From NCBI RefSeq assembly GCF_000002985.6, contig NC_003283.11, forward strand, positions 14,943,501-15,007,500: a stretch of 64,000 nucleotides of DNA, given 5' to 3'. Shown here piece by piece: positions 36,854-49,172 of the stretch. The stretch is from Caenorhabditis elegans. Lineage: Eukaryota; Nematoda; Chromadorea; Rhabditida; Rhabditidae. Each line of letters opens with the position of its first letter. Within the stretch, counting starts at the first letter, position 1. Below the pieces are notes generated by a model, which was not told the DNA's origin, did no database searches, and saw only the letters and a list, made by a program, of their open reading frames with translations. The position numbers and the translations under genes were made by a program.

Positions 36854-39126
36854 ATGAACATTTGGGATCTTGCCAAACAGAAATTAGTGGAAAATAAGCA
36901 ACGAGCTGCAGAGCTAAAACAGAAATTAGATGATGAAAATGGAACACAAAGTGATAATTATTGTGAGTTTTTTTTGTTAATTTTATTTAATTATTTGTGA
37001 AATTTTAGTTCAATCTTGAAAATAAAAAACTCTAAAATATTAAATCTTCTGTTAAAATAATTTCAATTCCGAAAACAAGTTTTCTATCTGAAAGGGAAAT
37101 TTTTTGAGAAAAGTTGTTGTTTTTATCCTATATTTTTGTTTTTTTTTGTAATTTTTTTATTATCAGAAAAAATATTATATCTCACAAATTTCAAAAAAAA
37201 TTGTCAGAAAATGTTTTTGTAGGAATATTCTGGATAAAAAATTTCACAACAAATATGTAACAGTCGAAATATGAGCTTCTGGAAAATGATATTTACTTTT
37301 TTTAAACAAATTTCAGTATCAGAAGTTCGTCGGAGACACGAATCGCATATCATTTTTGCTGGGAATCGAAAAAGTGTACGTTTTTTTCTAATTTTTTAGA
37401 AGTCTTCATTTTGAGTAGTTTTTCAGGGAAAATCCTCATTCATGCTGAATTTCCTAGAACGAAAAGAAGATTTGAAGGATTCCGTAGGATTGGAATACAC
37501 TTATGCCAGGAGAACTCGAGGAAATGTGAGTTACTTTTTTTTAGGCTTAAATTTGAAATAGAGATTATGATTTAGGTGAAAGATATCGCGAATTTGTGGG
37601 AGCTTGGTGGTGGAGCAACTGTTACGGAACTGCTTTCAGTTCCTATCACAATGAAAAATGTCGAGTGAGTTTTTTTTTCAAATCAGTGTAGTTAGTTTTT
37701 ACATTTGCGCAGTATGAGGAGTGGAGTGTTTCACTCTAATAGGCTCACATGGCAAAAAAAAGACAAAAAAAGACATACATAGGTTCAAAAACAACTACAC
37801 TAAGAACAAGGAAACGTCTTGTCAAGAAGTTTATATCTATTCCTACAGCTAAAGAATCAAAAATTCAATTTAGAAATAAGTGAGTCAATGAGAGATGAGT
37901 CAATAAGTATTCACCTTATTCGTGCGGGGGGCTGAGCTGGATGAATCATTCGCCAATACAGTTAGGAAAGCGTTTTTCAGATATTCAGCCTTTCAGATAT
38001 TCAGCTTTTTAGATATTAGGTTTGAGTATGAACTGCTCCGTAATATTTTTCAACAAATATCATTTCTACTTTTCAGAATTTGCTCTTTGATCTTGCTTCT
38101 CGATATGACAAATCTTGACGAAATGTGGATAACAATCGAAAAAACGGTGGACTCTGTTCGACGCCTCGTTGAGAATCTCGAACGGCAAGATATTAACCTC
38201 CAAACTCGCTTGGCTGAAAAAATGCGTCTCCGCCTCGAAAAATACGACGATGGAAGTTTGAAGATGTGCAATCCATGTCCTATACCGGTGACTATTGTCG
38301 CTTCGAAATACGATGAATTTCAAAATTTTGAATCTGAAAAACGACGGCATCTTTGTCAGTTTCTTCGATTCCTCGCCTATTCGTATGGAGCGAATTTGAT
38401 GATGTTTTCGTCGAGAATGGAACAATTTCCGAAGCTCGTGAAGAATATGACGAGTCATTTCGCATTTGGCACTGTTTGTCCGCAAGGTTATATGACTGAT
38501 CATAATAAACCAATGTTTGTGAAATGCGGTTTTGATAGTTTAGAGGTGAGCGTTCGAATAGATTTCAATCAACACAATCTGCCTACCTACATACCTCACT
38601 TTTTACCTACACAGTTCAAGACAGTCAACTCTTACAAATTTTTTTTTTTCGTTTACATAAATTGGCAACACTTCTTGTTCGCGTTCTGAAACTCCTACGT
38701 TTTCGTTGTTTCCCCCAACAAGAATTATGTTTTCAGTCTATTGGAATACCTCCTGCATCAGACAATTTTATGGGAGCTTCATCCCCATTCAATTTATGGA
38801 GAGAGTCATTTATCAGCCTCTGGCCTCAAAAGGTAAGTGGAGCACCTTCTTGCCTGCCTTCTTGGTTAAAATTTTTAAAAATAGATAGGAGACAGGCAAG
38901 CATCAGGCTAGCACGCATATCTATCTTTTTACAGACTGGGACAATTGACATTGAGGATACAAAGAAACAAGATCCAATGATTGATCCGGTATTTAAAGAG
39001 CCGAATATTGACAATCTTGTGGAAATCAAGCGGAAAGAACTCAAAAATCACATAAGATCAAAGAGAGATCGGGAGGCTGCAGAGGCACGTGCGGCCGATC
39101 GAATCGCAAAAATTAATGTTCGATAA
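36854..39126 (+). CDS. xbx-1: Cytoplasmic dynein-2 light intermediate chain
   Basis: Seven in-phase exons (36854-36962, 37317-37375, 37427-37525, 37576-37664, 38077-38545, 38737-38832 and 38935-39126) encode 370 residues. A P-loop GNRKSGKSS lies at about residues 52-60. WELGGG follows, in the switch region. IVASKYDEF corresponds to the NKxD-like base-recognition segment. The C-terminal coiled region (KRKELKNHIRSKRDREAAEA) is as in DYNC2LI1 proteins. It supports retrograde intraflagellar transport in ciliated neurons with the dynein-2 heavy chain. Regulation by DAF-19 is shown by the upstream X-box. The intron before exon 5 holds an in-phase alternative acceptor. Confidence 0.95.
37973..38020 (+). 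repeat. Tandem TTTCAGATATTCAGC units in an xbx-1 intron
   Basis: Three adjoining imperfect copies each contain an acceptor-like TTTCAG or TTTTTAG. The first, ending at 37980, is in phase with the downstream exon, and there is no stop between. Confidence 0.8.
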
Positions 39127-41445
39127 TCTGAATTTATTTGAACTGTGAAATGAATCTGGTAGTTTTTAATTGAAATTCAAAGATTAGAGAGTGATGGACA
39201 TTTGATTTTATTGTGTGAATGTTTGTAATTTTTTTCGAGTATCTATGACAATTTGTAAGGAAAATGTTTGAGTTCCCAATTTGTGTAGTATAGTTTTTTT
39301 CCAAAAAAAAACTTCTACATGGCAATTTTTCAAGAGTACTTCAATTTTCAAGATTTTCAACTTTTTTTTGGGTTTAAACTGTAGTATGAAGCTTTTTCTA
39401 GCTTAGACTTGTATTGGTGACACTTCAATTTTCAAATTTTTATTTCTTGGAAATTGTTCAAAAACCTATTTTTATTCAAGTCTATTGGTTGTAGTTTAAG
39501 ATTTTGTCTAGCTTCAAAATTTATTTTTATTATCCCATAGATACTGAGAATCTACAGTAACCAATTGCCGTTCGTGGTGGAACTCCAAATATAAACCTTA
39601 AAAATTCTCTGGAATTTCCAACACTTTTTGATACTTTCAGATCCCCATGTAATTTTACATATAAAGCACAAATATTAAAATTTTTCCCAAAGTGTTAAAC
39701 CAAAAATTTTCGCAAAATTCTCTTTTTCGAAAAAAAAATGCTCTAAAAAATTGTAGATCAACTTTTTTCCAGTTCAAACTAATCCTCTGCAGCTGAATGT
39801 TTTTAAGCATAGTATTTAAAAGAAAAGATTTTTCGAATGACGTAGGTTTCCTTTTGGAGGCATCATTCACAAATGTTGATACTTTTCTCAACTTTTTGTA
39901 TTTTAATCTGTTTGCTCTAACCTTCCCTTCCCCTGCGAAATTGTTTTTTTTCCAAAAAGAAAACATTGTGTCATCTTTCCAATACATTATTGTCAAAACC
40001 AAACATTCAATCCTTATAACAACTTATCACTGATTCTTTTCCGAACAAAAAAAGTTTGCCCCAACCCCTTCCGCCATTGTTCAATTTCAATTTTCATTAG
40101 AAGTAGAACAAGAACAATGTTGACGTCGTCACCGGTGAGACAGAAAAGTTTAACAATTTTAGAGGTATTTTCTACCCGCCCCCTTCTCGCATTGTCTTTG
40201 ATTCAATCATCAAGACAGATAAATATTTCTCTTATTTTTGATTGCTTTCAGTTTTTCGCCGTTTTTTTCTGTCATTTTATTTTTAGAAGAGGAAGAGTTG
40301 CAAAAACTGTCACTATTACCGTTCATTTTTTTGTGAAACAATGGCAAATAAACTGTCTGACGGCAGGAGTGTGAGAGAAATGTGGGTTTTAAATACAAAC
40401 TCTTTTTCTCTGTATCTATCATTGTCTACCTTTTGTCTAAAGTCTCTATTAACCTACTGATGATCAATTGACGCTAACTCGAGAATCTAGTTTATCAGGT
40501 AAGTTAACTGCCTAGTTTTGGAGATTTAACCTAATTTTTTGGTATTCGTCAGTTTCTATATATTGTCTCTTGAAAACGCGACTAGGTTTTTTTTTAGAAA
40601 AATATGTTAAATTGGAAACTCATTTTAATAGTCTTTCTTAAAAATTAAAGTTTTGACTATTGCCAAAATATTATTTACATAAAAGAAAGTCTTTATATTT
40701 AGCCAGTTGTAATAATTTTAGTTCAGTAAGCTAATGTATTTAATTCAATGAAAATCATACATCTGAAAATATTTTTGGAAGTATTTTTCTTACATAAAAT
40801 TCGGTAATTTCGAACGCCAAGTTTGGCATCACACTTTTTTCAAACTATGACCTTGAATTAGAACCTTGTCGAGATCCCGGTTACACATTAATTAATACAC
40901 TTTTCTGATCTTTGAATAACCTCAACTATTTTAAAAATCGATGGTATTCGGTAAAGCCACGTATTTTGAATAACTGTGAAAATGTGAGGGTTAAATGCTA
41001 ATGTGCTGTGGGAAAATGGTATGAATAGTATCCACTTGTCAAACAAATTTCAGAACCAAGATTGAAACTTTCAGCACGGCTTTTCCAAAGTTTCAATATG
41101 AAATTTCCAACAAAAAACTCACGGGGAAATACATTTTAAACACTATTTTACACACGTCACTTGATATGCAGAGTTTGTTTCAAAATTTGAAATCGCCACG
41201 TATTTAAAGCCAATCTGACCCATTTGCTCTTTGCACTAGTGCTCCAGCTCAGATATTCCTCACCAGTTCATCGCTTTTCTCTTTTATTGTTTCCTTTCTT
41301 TTTCTTTTTTCTTTCTTTTTCACGTGTGTCAACGTTTGTCCCCTTCATCATCATCTCGTTGTCCATCGTTACACTCTCTCTCACTCTATTTCTTTTTTGT
41401 TTCTTCAGTGGAGGCGGTGAAGACTGGAGCTGGCTTTTGCTCCAA
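39127..41445. other. Intergenic region upstream of the carboxypeptidase gene
   Basis: No gene is supported. GTTGACGTCGTC at about 40118 is a CRE-like site, followed by CACCG|gtgaga, which could be a donor of an upstream alternative first exon. The stretch 41265-41410 is very pyrimidine-rich (CTTTCTTTTTC, CTCTCTCTCACTC) and ends with a TTCTTCAG acceptor at about 41407, so it is the likely core promoter and leader. Confidence 0.5.
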
Positions 41446-43956
41446 ATGCAGGTCTTCCACCTACAACTTGTTCTCTGTCTGATTTGTGTAGTATCAGCAG
41501 AGTATAAGAATTATGACGGGTGAGTTGGAATTTTTTGCTAAGGCTTTCAGGCTTATGAATATAAGATTAGGTTTAAGGATTAAAAATTTAGGCCTAGCTT
41601 TTGACACTAAAGATGATAGGATTCTGGCTTGAAAAAATAGGTTCATCTTCGTAGGCCTAGATATTTTGGTTTAGATTTATAGGCTCAGTCATTTAGGCTT
41701 TTATTTTCAGGTTCAGTCTTTGTTAGTTTTTAGTTTTAGATGCAACGCAAATTCGAAAAAATACTGAGCAACAAGTTTAACCCATTTTTTGAATGATTTT
41801 TTTCAGGTTCAAAGTTCTAGAAGTCAATTATGGAAATCCACGTGTCAAAAACTATATTCAAAAGCTCGAGGAGCATCTAGGATTTATGGTGAGTCCGCTC
41901 CTAACCCAAAAAATCCTAATTTTTCCAAAATTTCAGCCAGATTTTCTTGGCGAAAACTGGAAACAAAAGCAGGCTCACTACTTCATTGACAAAGATTCGG
42001 TGGAAAAAGTGAAGATCAACCTGGCTGATAACAATATCACTTATCACATGAGAGGTACGAGATCTTTGTTTAGAGTGTAATGATTTTTACGTTTTTAGAT
42101 GTAAACCCGCAAATATTCAAAGTTCGTAGAAGACGTGATCTCAATGGGGCTGTCAGTATACATGATGTAAATACGAGATATTTGAGTTATGACGAGGTAG
42201 GTGAATTGGAGGGGTTCTTTCAGAACTTATACATTTTTGTTTCAGCAAATGAAATTCTTGAACTCCCTTGCTCAACAATATCCGAATGATGTGAAGCTTC
42301 AAAATATCGGAAACTCATATGAAGGACGTTCTATTACAGCTGTCCGGGTAATTAATTTTTTATTTGATTCCATTTTTTCTTTTTTGATGACGTAGCATTT
42401 TTCAGATAGCAGATGACGGGTCAAGTAAGCCAATTGTTTGGATTGACGCAGGAATTCACGCACGTGAATGGATCTCATATAATGTGGCACTTTATTTGAT
42501 TTATACGGTGAGCAAGAAACACGAGCTTGAGAGCTCCGTCATATATTATTGTGGCGCAGAAAAATGGGTTTTTGCATTGGCATTGGCATTGGCGGCAAAT
42601 AATAAATTCATTTGGTTTTTACTAAAATTTATAATGATCACAGGCAATTTTTGCTTCTGAACATCCTCAAAATTTCGATGATTCTATATTTTCTGCAGAT
42701 TGTGAGCCAGCCAGCTTATCGTAACCTTCTCGACTCTGTCCAACTTGTCGTAGTCCCAAACACAAACCCCGATGGATATGAATACAGCCGAACCAATGAT
42801 CGAATGTGGCGAAAGACACGTTCTCGCTTCACAAACAGCCGATGCGCTGGAGCCGACGCCAATCGGAACTATCCATTCTATTGGGGTACACAGGGAGTCA
42901 GTCATTCACAGTGTTCGGAAATCTTCTGCGGTTCTCGTCCACAATCCGAGCCAGAAGTGTTGGCACTGACGAATGCGATTATAAGAGATGAGGAGAGGAT
43001 TAAGGGATACATTGCGTTGCATTCGTACGGACAAGAGATATTGTATCCATGGGGACACACACAACGAACCTATCCAACTGATGTGCAGGATTTGATTCAG
43101 GTATTTTGAGTATGATCCCGGATGATAAACGTTGTGTTTTGTGCGACAAAAATACGGTGCCGGGTCTCAAAATGACAACATTTTGTTAAATATAAAAAGG
43201 TGTGCGCCTTTAAAGAGTTTCAAACTTTTGTTGCTGCAGAATTTTCATAGATTTTCTATTGATTTTATTCAAATGTGAATGTTTAATGCATACATATATT
43301 TTTATCGAAAAAAAAAACTAGGAAAACTCGTTCAAAATTCTTTGGCAACAGGAGTTAGAAGTACAGTAATATTTGAAGGCACACACCATTCTGTATTGAA
43401 CAAAAATTTGTCGTGACGAGACCGGTTACCGTATTTCTAGCGCAAAAAACCGCGTCGATATAATATTCAAATATTATACTTTCTTCAGGTTGGTCGAGCA
43501 ATGGCATCTGCTATCCGTGCAGTCAACAATACGGATTATACAGTTGTAAACTCTGGAGATGGCCTTTGTAAGTTCCCGACGATACGATTATTCTGGTAAA
43601 CTTTATATTTCAGATCCTGCCGCTGGAGCATCAGATGATTGGGCAAAGTCTCGTGGAATCAAGTACTCCTACACCATCGAGCTCTCTCCAATTGATGATT
43701 TGTAAGTTATCCGGACTATTTTCTTTTTATTTTCACCCACTTTTCAATTTCCAGCACTGGATTCTCCCTCCCAGAAGATCGGATCAATCAAGTGTGCCGA
43801 GAAGCATTCCAGGCTATTCAAGTTCTCATGATCGAGGTCAAGTCCAAGTTCGGATTCAAACAAATGACGTCATCAACTGCATCATCTGCTCAATCGACAC
43901 TATTACTGAATCGCTTACGGACAATCGGAAATCGTGGATTTGGTCGTGGGAGGTAG
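41446..43956 (+). CDS. Secreted zinc carboxypeptidase, M14A family
   Basis: Ten in-phase exons (41446-41519, 41807-41888, 41937-42054, 42099-42196, 42246-42347, 42406-42507, 42699-43100, 43489-43567, 43614-43701 and 43755-43956) encode 448 residues. A signal peptide (HLQLVLCLICVVSA) is followed by the activation propeptide (FKVLEVNYGNPRV to about RRRRD, a likely processing site). The catalytic domain shows the zinc ligands H and E in IHAREW and the third histidine in ALHSYGQ. The substrate-binding stretch NTNPDGY and ADANRNY is present, as is the general-base glutamate in YTIELSP. It should remove C-terminal residues from peptides in the gut lumen or extracellular space. The C-terminal tail is Ser/Thr- then Arg/Gly-rich. 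Intron 7 carries an inverted-repeat element. Confidence 0.93.
43134..43456. repeat. Inverted-repeat element in the carboxypeptidase intron
   Basis: The left arm (43134-43217) includes AATACGGTGCCGGGTCTC and GTGTGCGCCTTTAAAG. The right arm (43368-43456) is its diverged complement (AAGGCACACACC, GACGAGACCGG, TACCGTATTT). The same family occurs at 49955-50027 and, as an inverted pair, at 54818-55100. Confidence 0.75.
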
Positions 43957-44246
43957 AAGTCAAACGGAGTAGCAGGAAGAAGAGAGGAACGGGTTTTTAA
44001 AAATGACATTTTCAGTTGTTTTGTTTTAATTGTTTCTAACAAAGGGTTAAAAATAAAAATTTTAATTTACTTTTACAGATTTTCACTATTTTACCGACGA
44101 TGATTAGGCTTCGGGGATAAAAACGAAAAAAAAGGAACGTATTTACAGTTTAGAACTGATGAAAATGGGGAAGGGGAGTGAAAATACTTATGACATAGCA
44201 ACATGGGTTGGGAAAGAGATAAAACAATTAATTCTACACACAATTT

Positions 44247-47200
44247 CTACTTTTTGAAGTAGTGTAACAGATTACGACTTGTCGGTCGTTTATCCATCGG
44301 TTTTCGTGGAGTCATTGGGATGGGCTTAGGCTTTGAATTTGATGGGCACGGAGATTGGGTTGAAGATGATTTGAGAACAAGTTTACGCGGAGAGTGAAGA
44401 GCGATCCGTTCGTCTTCGGTTATAACTTTTGAGCATGCTGATTCACCGAATTCACTGACACTTGGGAGTCTGAAACTTATAATATTGAATATTTATGACA
44501 AATTTTAATAATTTTTTCACCTCGCCCTTGTCACTGTTGCCACATTTTCTCCCTTGGTTTGCCACCAGTCTTCGATTCTCTTCTGTCCAGTCTTGCTCAA
44601 CGATTTTCCGGAATCTTCAATATCAGATTTTGAAGATTCTCCTATGAGTTTTTTGACGAATGTATCGTAGACAAAGTTTGGCAGACCCTCAGTTGGATGC
44701 TCGTTGTAAAATGGATTATTCTTCTTCTTTTTGTTACGGATTTGTCGGGGAGTACGGTAGCCGACAAGATCCTGGTTATTTGAATTAGTTGGTTGAAGTG
44801 GTGATGGTGGGGAGAAAGATAATCTGAAATAATTTTTTTAGATGCTTACGAAAAGTGTATACTTAAAATCGAAAAGGTGCAAGAGCGCTCCACGGCGAAC
44901 TGAAAACGCTCCGCCCCAAAATGTTGGGTCTCGTTGGGAATTGACGGCAAAATCCGCCGATCTCAAGGTTTTTTTTTTGATTTTTAAAATATTTTTCGTT
45001 GCAAGCGTTTAATAATTTTTTGCCGAAATTGAAAAGATATAGTAAAATGAAAAAACCTTAAACAACGAAAATTGTAGTTTTTTTAAGACGAAAATGGTTG
45101 AAAATTGGCGAAACGAACTGAAAACGTTTGGAATTACAGTTATGCCGCCAAACACCTAACGAGACCCAGCTTGTAGGGGCGGAGCGTTTTCAATTGGCCG
45201 TGGAGCACGCTTCCACGTCGATTGCATTTTTCTGATAAATATTCCTTACTTGCTCATCTTGGCTCTCGGAGATCTATTCAATCTGAGAGGTTTTGGACTA
45301 TTTGTGCAAATTGATTTTAACGGGCTTTCAAATATAGGTCTTTTCGATCCTCGATTCTTCTGTGGTGATCCACTTAGTCCGGAAGAATCAGCTCGCTGTC
45401 TGGGTGATAAGGAAATACTATCGAAACACGACATAGCTTCATCAGATTCTTTTAGCTCAAATTTCTTGATTTTTTCGTATGAAAGTCCGAGCTCCTGGGA
45501 AGTAGTCGGGTAAGAGGTATCATCTTCGTCATTCAACTTCCATGTACATCTATTCCTAGGCTCTGACCAGATTCGGACGCCTCCTTCATCACAAGACATG
45601 AAATATGTTCCACGAGAACTCCATCCGACGTTCAACACTTGCTTAAGATGACCATCGCAGGAAAATCGCGGAAGTTTCGTTCTCCGCTTGTCAATATCAT
45701 CCGGAAGTTTTCGATCATTCATGTAGTTGTATTGATCCTGAAGATCCCAAACAACAGCCCGACTATCCTCACTTCCACATGCGATCACATCAGAAACCGG
45801 AGAGCAGGCGACTTGGGTATAAAAGTTGTGAATGGTGGCGCCAGTGTAGGAATTAACTGAAAGTTCAAGGTTTTTTGTGTATTGATCGAGAACATGTGTC
45901 GGCAACGTGGTTGAAGCACAAGACATGGAATGCCACAAAGTAATGCTTTTATTTGTTTGTGACTTTCTCAATTGATGAGATACCAGAAATTCTACAAAAT
46001 TGGCTAGTATGGCATGTTCTTCTAGTATTTTTCATTAAATTTAGTGCTAAAATATGGCAAAAAAAATTTGAATTTTCTGATATTAGCTATAATTTTAGTC
46101 GAAAAAAATTGAAAAGTGCTCAAAACTTGTCTTGAAAATTACCGGAAAATTCGGCAAACGGCGATTTTTGAGCACTTTTTCAATTGTCCCAGCTAAAAAA
46201 TAAGCTACTTTCATATGAATCAAATGATTTTTTATACTCTATCACTAAATTTTAATGAAAAAATTTGTAGATTTGCCGCGGCTAAAAAATAAATCTGATT
46301 TTCTCTTCTGAGATTTCTACCCAAATTCGATAAACCTTACTCGGTGAAACAGACTCCGATGGAACGGAGTACTCGAAAATTGAAGAATCGGTGCATGACG
46401 CAAACAGTCGATTACCAAAACGATCTAATGTCAGACAAGTCACCCCATACGATTTTTTGTTGGATGTGGGAACTTTTAGAATTCTGGCTGGCTGGCCTTC
46501 TCCGTTTCTTGTCGGTTTTCGAATATCCCAGACTCGTATTCCACTATCTGCATTTTCTGAAGCACTTGCCACGTGATGCTCATCAAGAAAAAGAACACTT
46601 GTCACTTTATAACCTTCTATCGTTTTCGCTTTTGCTTTTGATTTAGGAGTTCCTGATGTTAATACTTTTGATGGTTTTGGATGTGCAGTCTTGTATGTGA
46701 TAGTTGCCATTCGACAATCTTCTTCCATCTTCTTCACTGTGGATACTCGCATATCCCAGATTTTGACTTGGAAATCACGTCCACCGGTCACAAAAACGTC
46801 TGGAATTAAATTTTTATCACGAAAAATTTTTTAAAATATCAAAAACACTTACTAGGATCATCCGGAGCGAAACAGATCGACCGTACAGATCCTTCGTGTC
46901 CAAAAAACACTTGGGACTTTCGATCCAACGTAGATTGATTTAAATCCCAACATCGAATAGTAGAATCTCCAGATATTGAAACAATTTGCGATTCCTTTTG
47001 GGGAACACCTACAACGTCCATAATTGCACCATCGTGAGCGGGAAAAACTGAAATCTTTTTGATTTTTAAATTCCTCAATCAAGGTATGCTCAGATCACAA
47101 TAAAGTTGCCGTTCTTCCAAAGGCACTGATCGATCTTGAAACTTGCGAACATCGAAAATTCCTATATTTCCCGGATCATCTCCCATGTACAAAATGTGCT

Positions 47201-47412
47201 CTTGATTCAAGTGAGGCGAAAACCTGGCTGTTACCCAAGTGTCCTGAAATACTATTTTTATGAAATTATCAGCGTATTCCTCAGCAAAATCTTACGTGAT
47301 CATCGGTTTCTCCGGCCGGCATAGAATAATGTTTTGATTCTAATTCTTCATATATTGATGATGGATATCGAAGATATCTTTTTCTAGCTTTTGTTGAATG
47401 GAGAAAATCCAT
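44247..47412 (-). CDS. cdt-2: CDT2/DTL, WD40 substrate receptor of CRL4 ubiquitin ligase
   Basis: The seven exons (47296-47412, 47099-47243, 46853-47047, 46341-46799, 45250-45856, 44521-44823 and 44247-44469) are in phase and encode 682 residues. The N-terminal half forms WD40 repeats (FPAHDGAIMDV...IRCWDLN, GHEGSVRSICF, VTGGRDFQVKIWDMR, SGIRVWDIRKP, FASCTDSSIFEY, RAVVWDLQD, GVRIWSEP). It includes the basic insert after the GGRD repeat that is typical of DTL. The C-terminal third is Ser/Pro-rich with SPxK/R sites. The last residues (SRNLLHYFKK) form a degenerate PIP-box. CRL4-Cdt2 destroys CDT1 and other PCNA-bound substrates in S phase. The gene symbol is recalled, not proven. Confidence 0.88.
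44868..45230. repeat. Palindromic element in a cdt-2 intron
   Basis: The left arm (44868-44940) contains GCTCCACGGCGAACTGAAAA and CGCTCCGCCCC. The right arm (45157-45230) is its complement with few mismatches (GGGGCGGAGCGTTTTCAATT, GGCCGTGGAGC). It fills nearly the whole intron. Confidence 0.8.
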
Positions 47413-47687
47413 ATTTTATCTGAAAAAAGTGAAATTTAGTTGAGAAAATGATAAAATGGTAGAAAATACTATAAAATGGTAGAAAAAAGAAACCTTTCGA
47501 ATTCACATTTTTCGCGGATCTTACGACACTCCACTATTGCGCCCGCGTGTTGTTTATCGTAAATCGACACACCTTTTACATATTCTTTCTTTGTGTATGT
47601 CTTCGTTTTTCTCTTTAAAATCTGCTGTAAAGCATTGTTTTATTTTATTAATTATGTTAATTTTCAGAAAACTAAAAAAAAAGAAAA
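47413..47687. promoter_or_regulatory. Divergent promoter of cdt-2 and the ENY2 homologue
   Basis: Only 275 bases separate the two start codons. E2F-like sites TTTTTCGCGG (47508-47517) and TTGCGCCCGCG (47538) fit S-phase control of cdt-2. A repeat 14-mer CGTAAATCGACACA lies at 47558-47571. A TTTTCAG acceptor at 47661-47667 leads into the ENY2 leader. Confidence 0.6.
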
Positions 47688-48073
47688 ATGAACGACGACC
47701 TGATCATGCGTAAGAAGCCAGAGCAGATCGAAATGGAATTTCAAGACAGTGGAGAGTCGGCGCTTGTAAAAGTGAGTAAATTCGTAAAATTCGGTGGCAT
47801 AATTCCAATAAATTTAGAGTACATTACTCAGCAGTCTGCAAAATAGTGAATGGGAGATCGCTGTGAGGAAAGAAGTGAAGAAGTTCTTGGAGGTCAGTTT
47901 CGTTCAAACATAATCGCTTAATTCTCATTTTTCAGAAAGCCAGAGATGACGTGAGTGCCAAGGAGGTTTTCGATGCTGTCAAGGATATGGCGAGAAGGGA
48001 AATTCCACAAGAAGCAAAGAAGAAGCTCTACGATCAAGTTCTCGAATTCGTCACAACTACTAACAAGAAATGA
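47688..48073 (+). CDS. ENY2/Sus1 homologue, transcription and mRNA-export factor
   Basis: Three in-phase exons (47688-47771, 47818-47892 and 47936-48073) encode 98 residues, the usual size of the family. The all-helical pattern matches ENY2: a Gly-Glu start (DSGESALVKSTLLSSL), then NSEWEIAVRKEVKKFLE, then VSAKEVFDAVKDMARREIP, then KKKLYDQVLEFV. ENY2 works in the SAGA deubiquitinase module and in the TREX-2 export complex. There is no sign of damage. The poly(A) signal is at 48133. It shares a promoter with cdt-2 and converges on the RING gene. Confidence 0.85.
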
Positions 48074-48384
48074 TTCGCTTTTACGAGGAAAGAAATCAAC
48101 TGTGATCTCATTATATTTTGTAAAATTTCTTCAATAAAAAATTGAACGCAACATGATTCTCATCGGTGTAAATTCCAATAACAGAACGGAGAATTTGAGG
48201 AAAAACATGACATGAAATGTTTATTGTTTCTTTTTTGTAAACGAAATCTAAATAAAATAGGTTAAAGGTGCAAAAAAAGGTTAGAGGTGCAAGTATAATA
48301 CTATTTACAAATTCTCGATAAAACAATGTACATAAGAGTATTCACAATACAATAAGTGAGTCTTCAATGTAGAAATGGGAGCAG

Positions 48385-49172
48385 TTATTTCATGATGAAT
48401 CGATTGCAAGGGCGATCCTCGAGACGACGACTCTTCCCAAATCCAAAAATGCGCACACGGTCAAAAGGGCATGTTGCGCTGTAGCAACCCGCCATCTTGA
48501 CAATCTGATTGATGCAGAAGTCGCACAGAGTATGTCCACAGTCTGAAAATTTGATAGAATTATTGGACTGAAATTGATAAGAGTTCAGCTTAATAATCTA
48601 TAATCAAGCAAGCATTTAAATCCGTTTATTTACTCACCCATGACACGTGGAATTCTTGTGTTCTCGTCAAACTTCTGGTAGCAGACGAGGCACTCGGAAT
48701 ATGTAGCGAGTCGGGTCTCGCAGTCCAGAAGCTTCTTCTTCAGAACAGCCTGCTCTTTCACAGATTCATGTGTGATGCGATTGAGCTTGAACGTAAGGCG
48801 CATCACAGACACCTTCGACTTGTTCGATTCTTCTTGCAATAATCGATGAGCCTCACGACTGGCTTCAAGACTTGCCGTCTCCTTCTTCAACTTCTCATCT
48901 TTGGCCTTGAGTTCGGCTGAAGTTTTGGCCAACTTTCTCTCCGTCTCATCTAGTCTTCGTTGAAGAATTCCATCCGTCCTGCTCGACATATTTGACTGAA
49001 TGCTTCCTCTGACAGACAGGCGCTGGGAATTTTTCAATGCTTGAAGATTGTTCCGCTGATCCTTAATTTCTGCTTCCATCATGCGCATCATGCCAAAAAG
49101 TGAGGTCAACTTCGCAATTGCTTCCTCGAAAGTCGATACAAGCGTGGAAGGTGGAGAGCCACTAGACGACAT
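48385..49172 (-). CDS. Coiled-coil RING finger protein
   Basis: Two exons (48638-49172 and 48385-48542) encode 230 residues. ATTTTCAG lies five bases before the ATG. Residues about 10-165 are mostly coiled coil (heptad-rich ERKLAKTSAELKAKDEKLKK and EQAVLKKKLLDCETRL). The C-terminal RING has CLVC, then CGHTLCDFC, then a last pair reading CPFD, so the eighth zinc ligand is probably Asp instead of Cys. The arrangement suggests a homodimeric E3 ubiquitin ligase; substrates are unknown. The tail (GFGKSRRLEDRPCNRFIMK) is basic. Confidence 0.88.
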
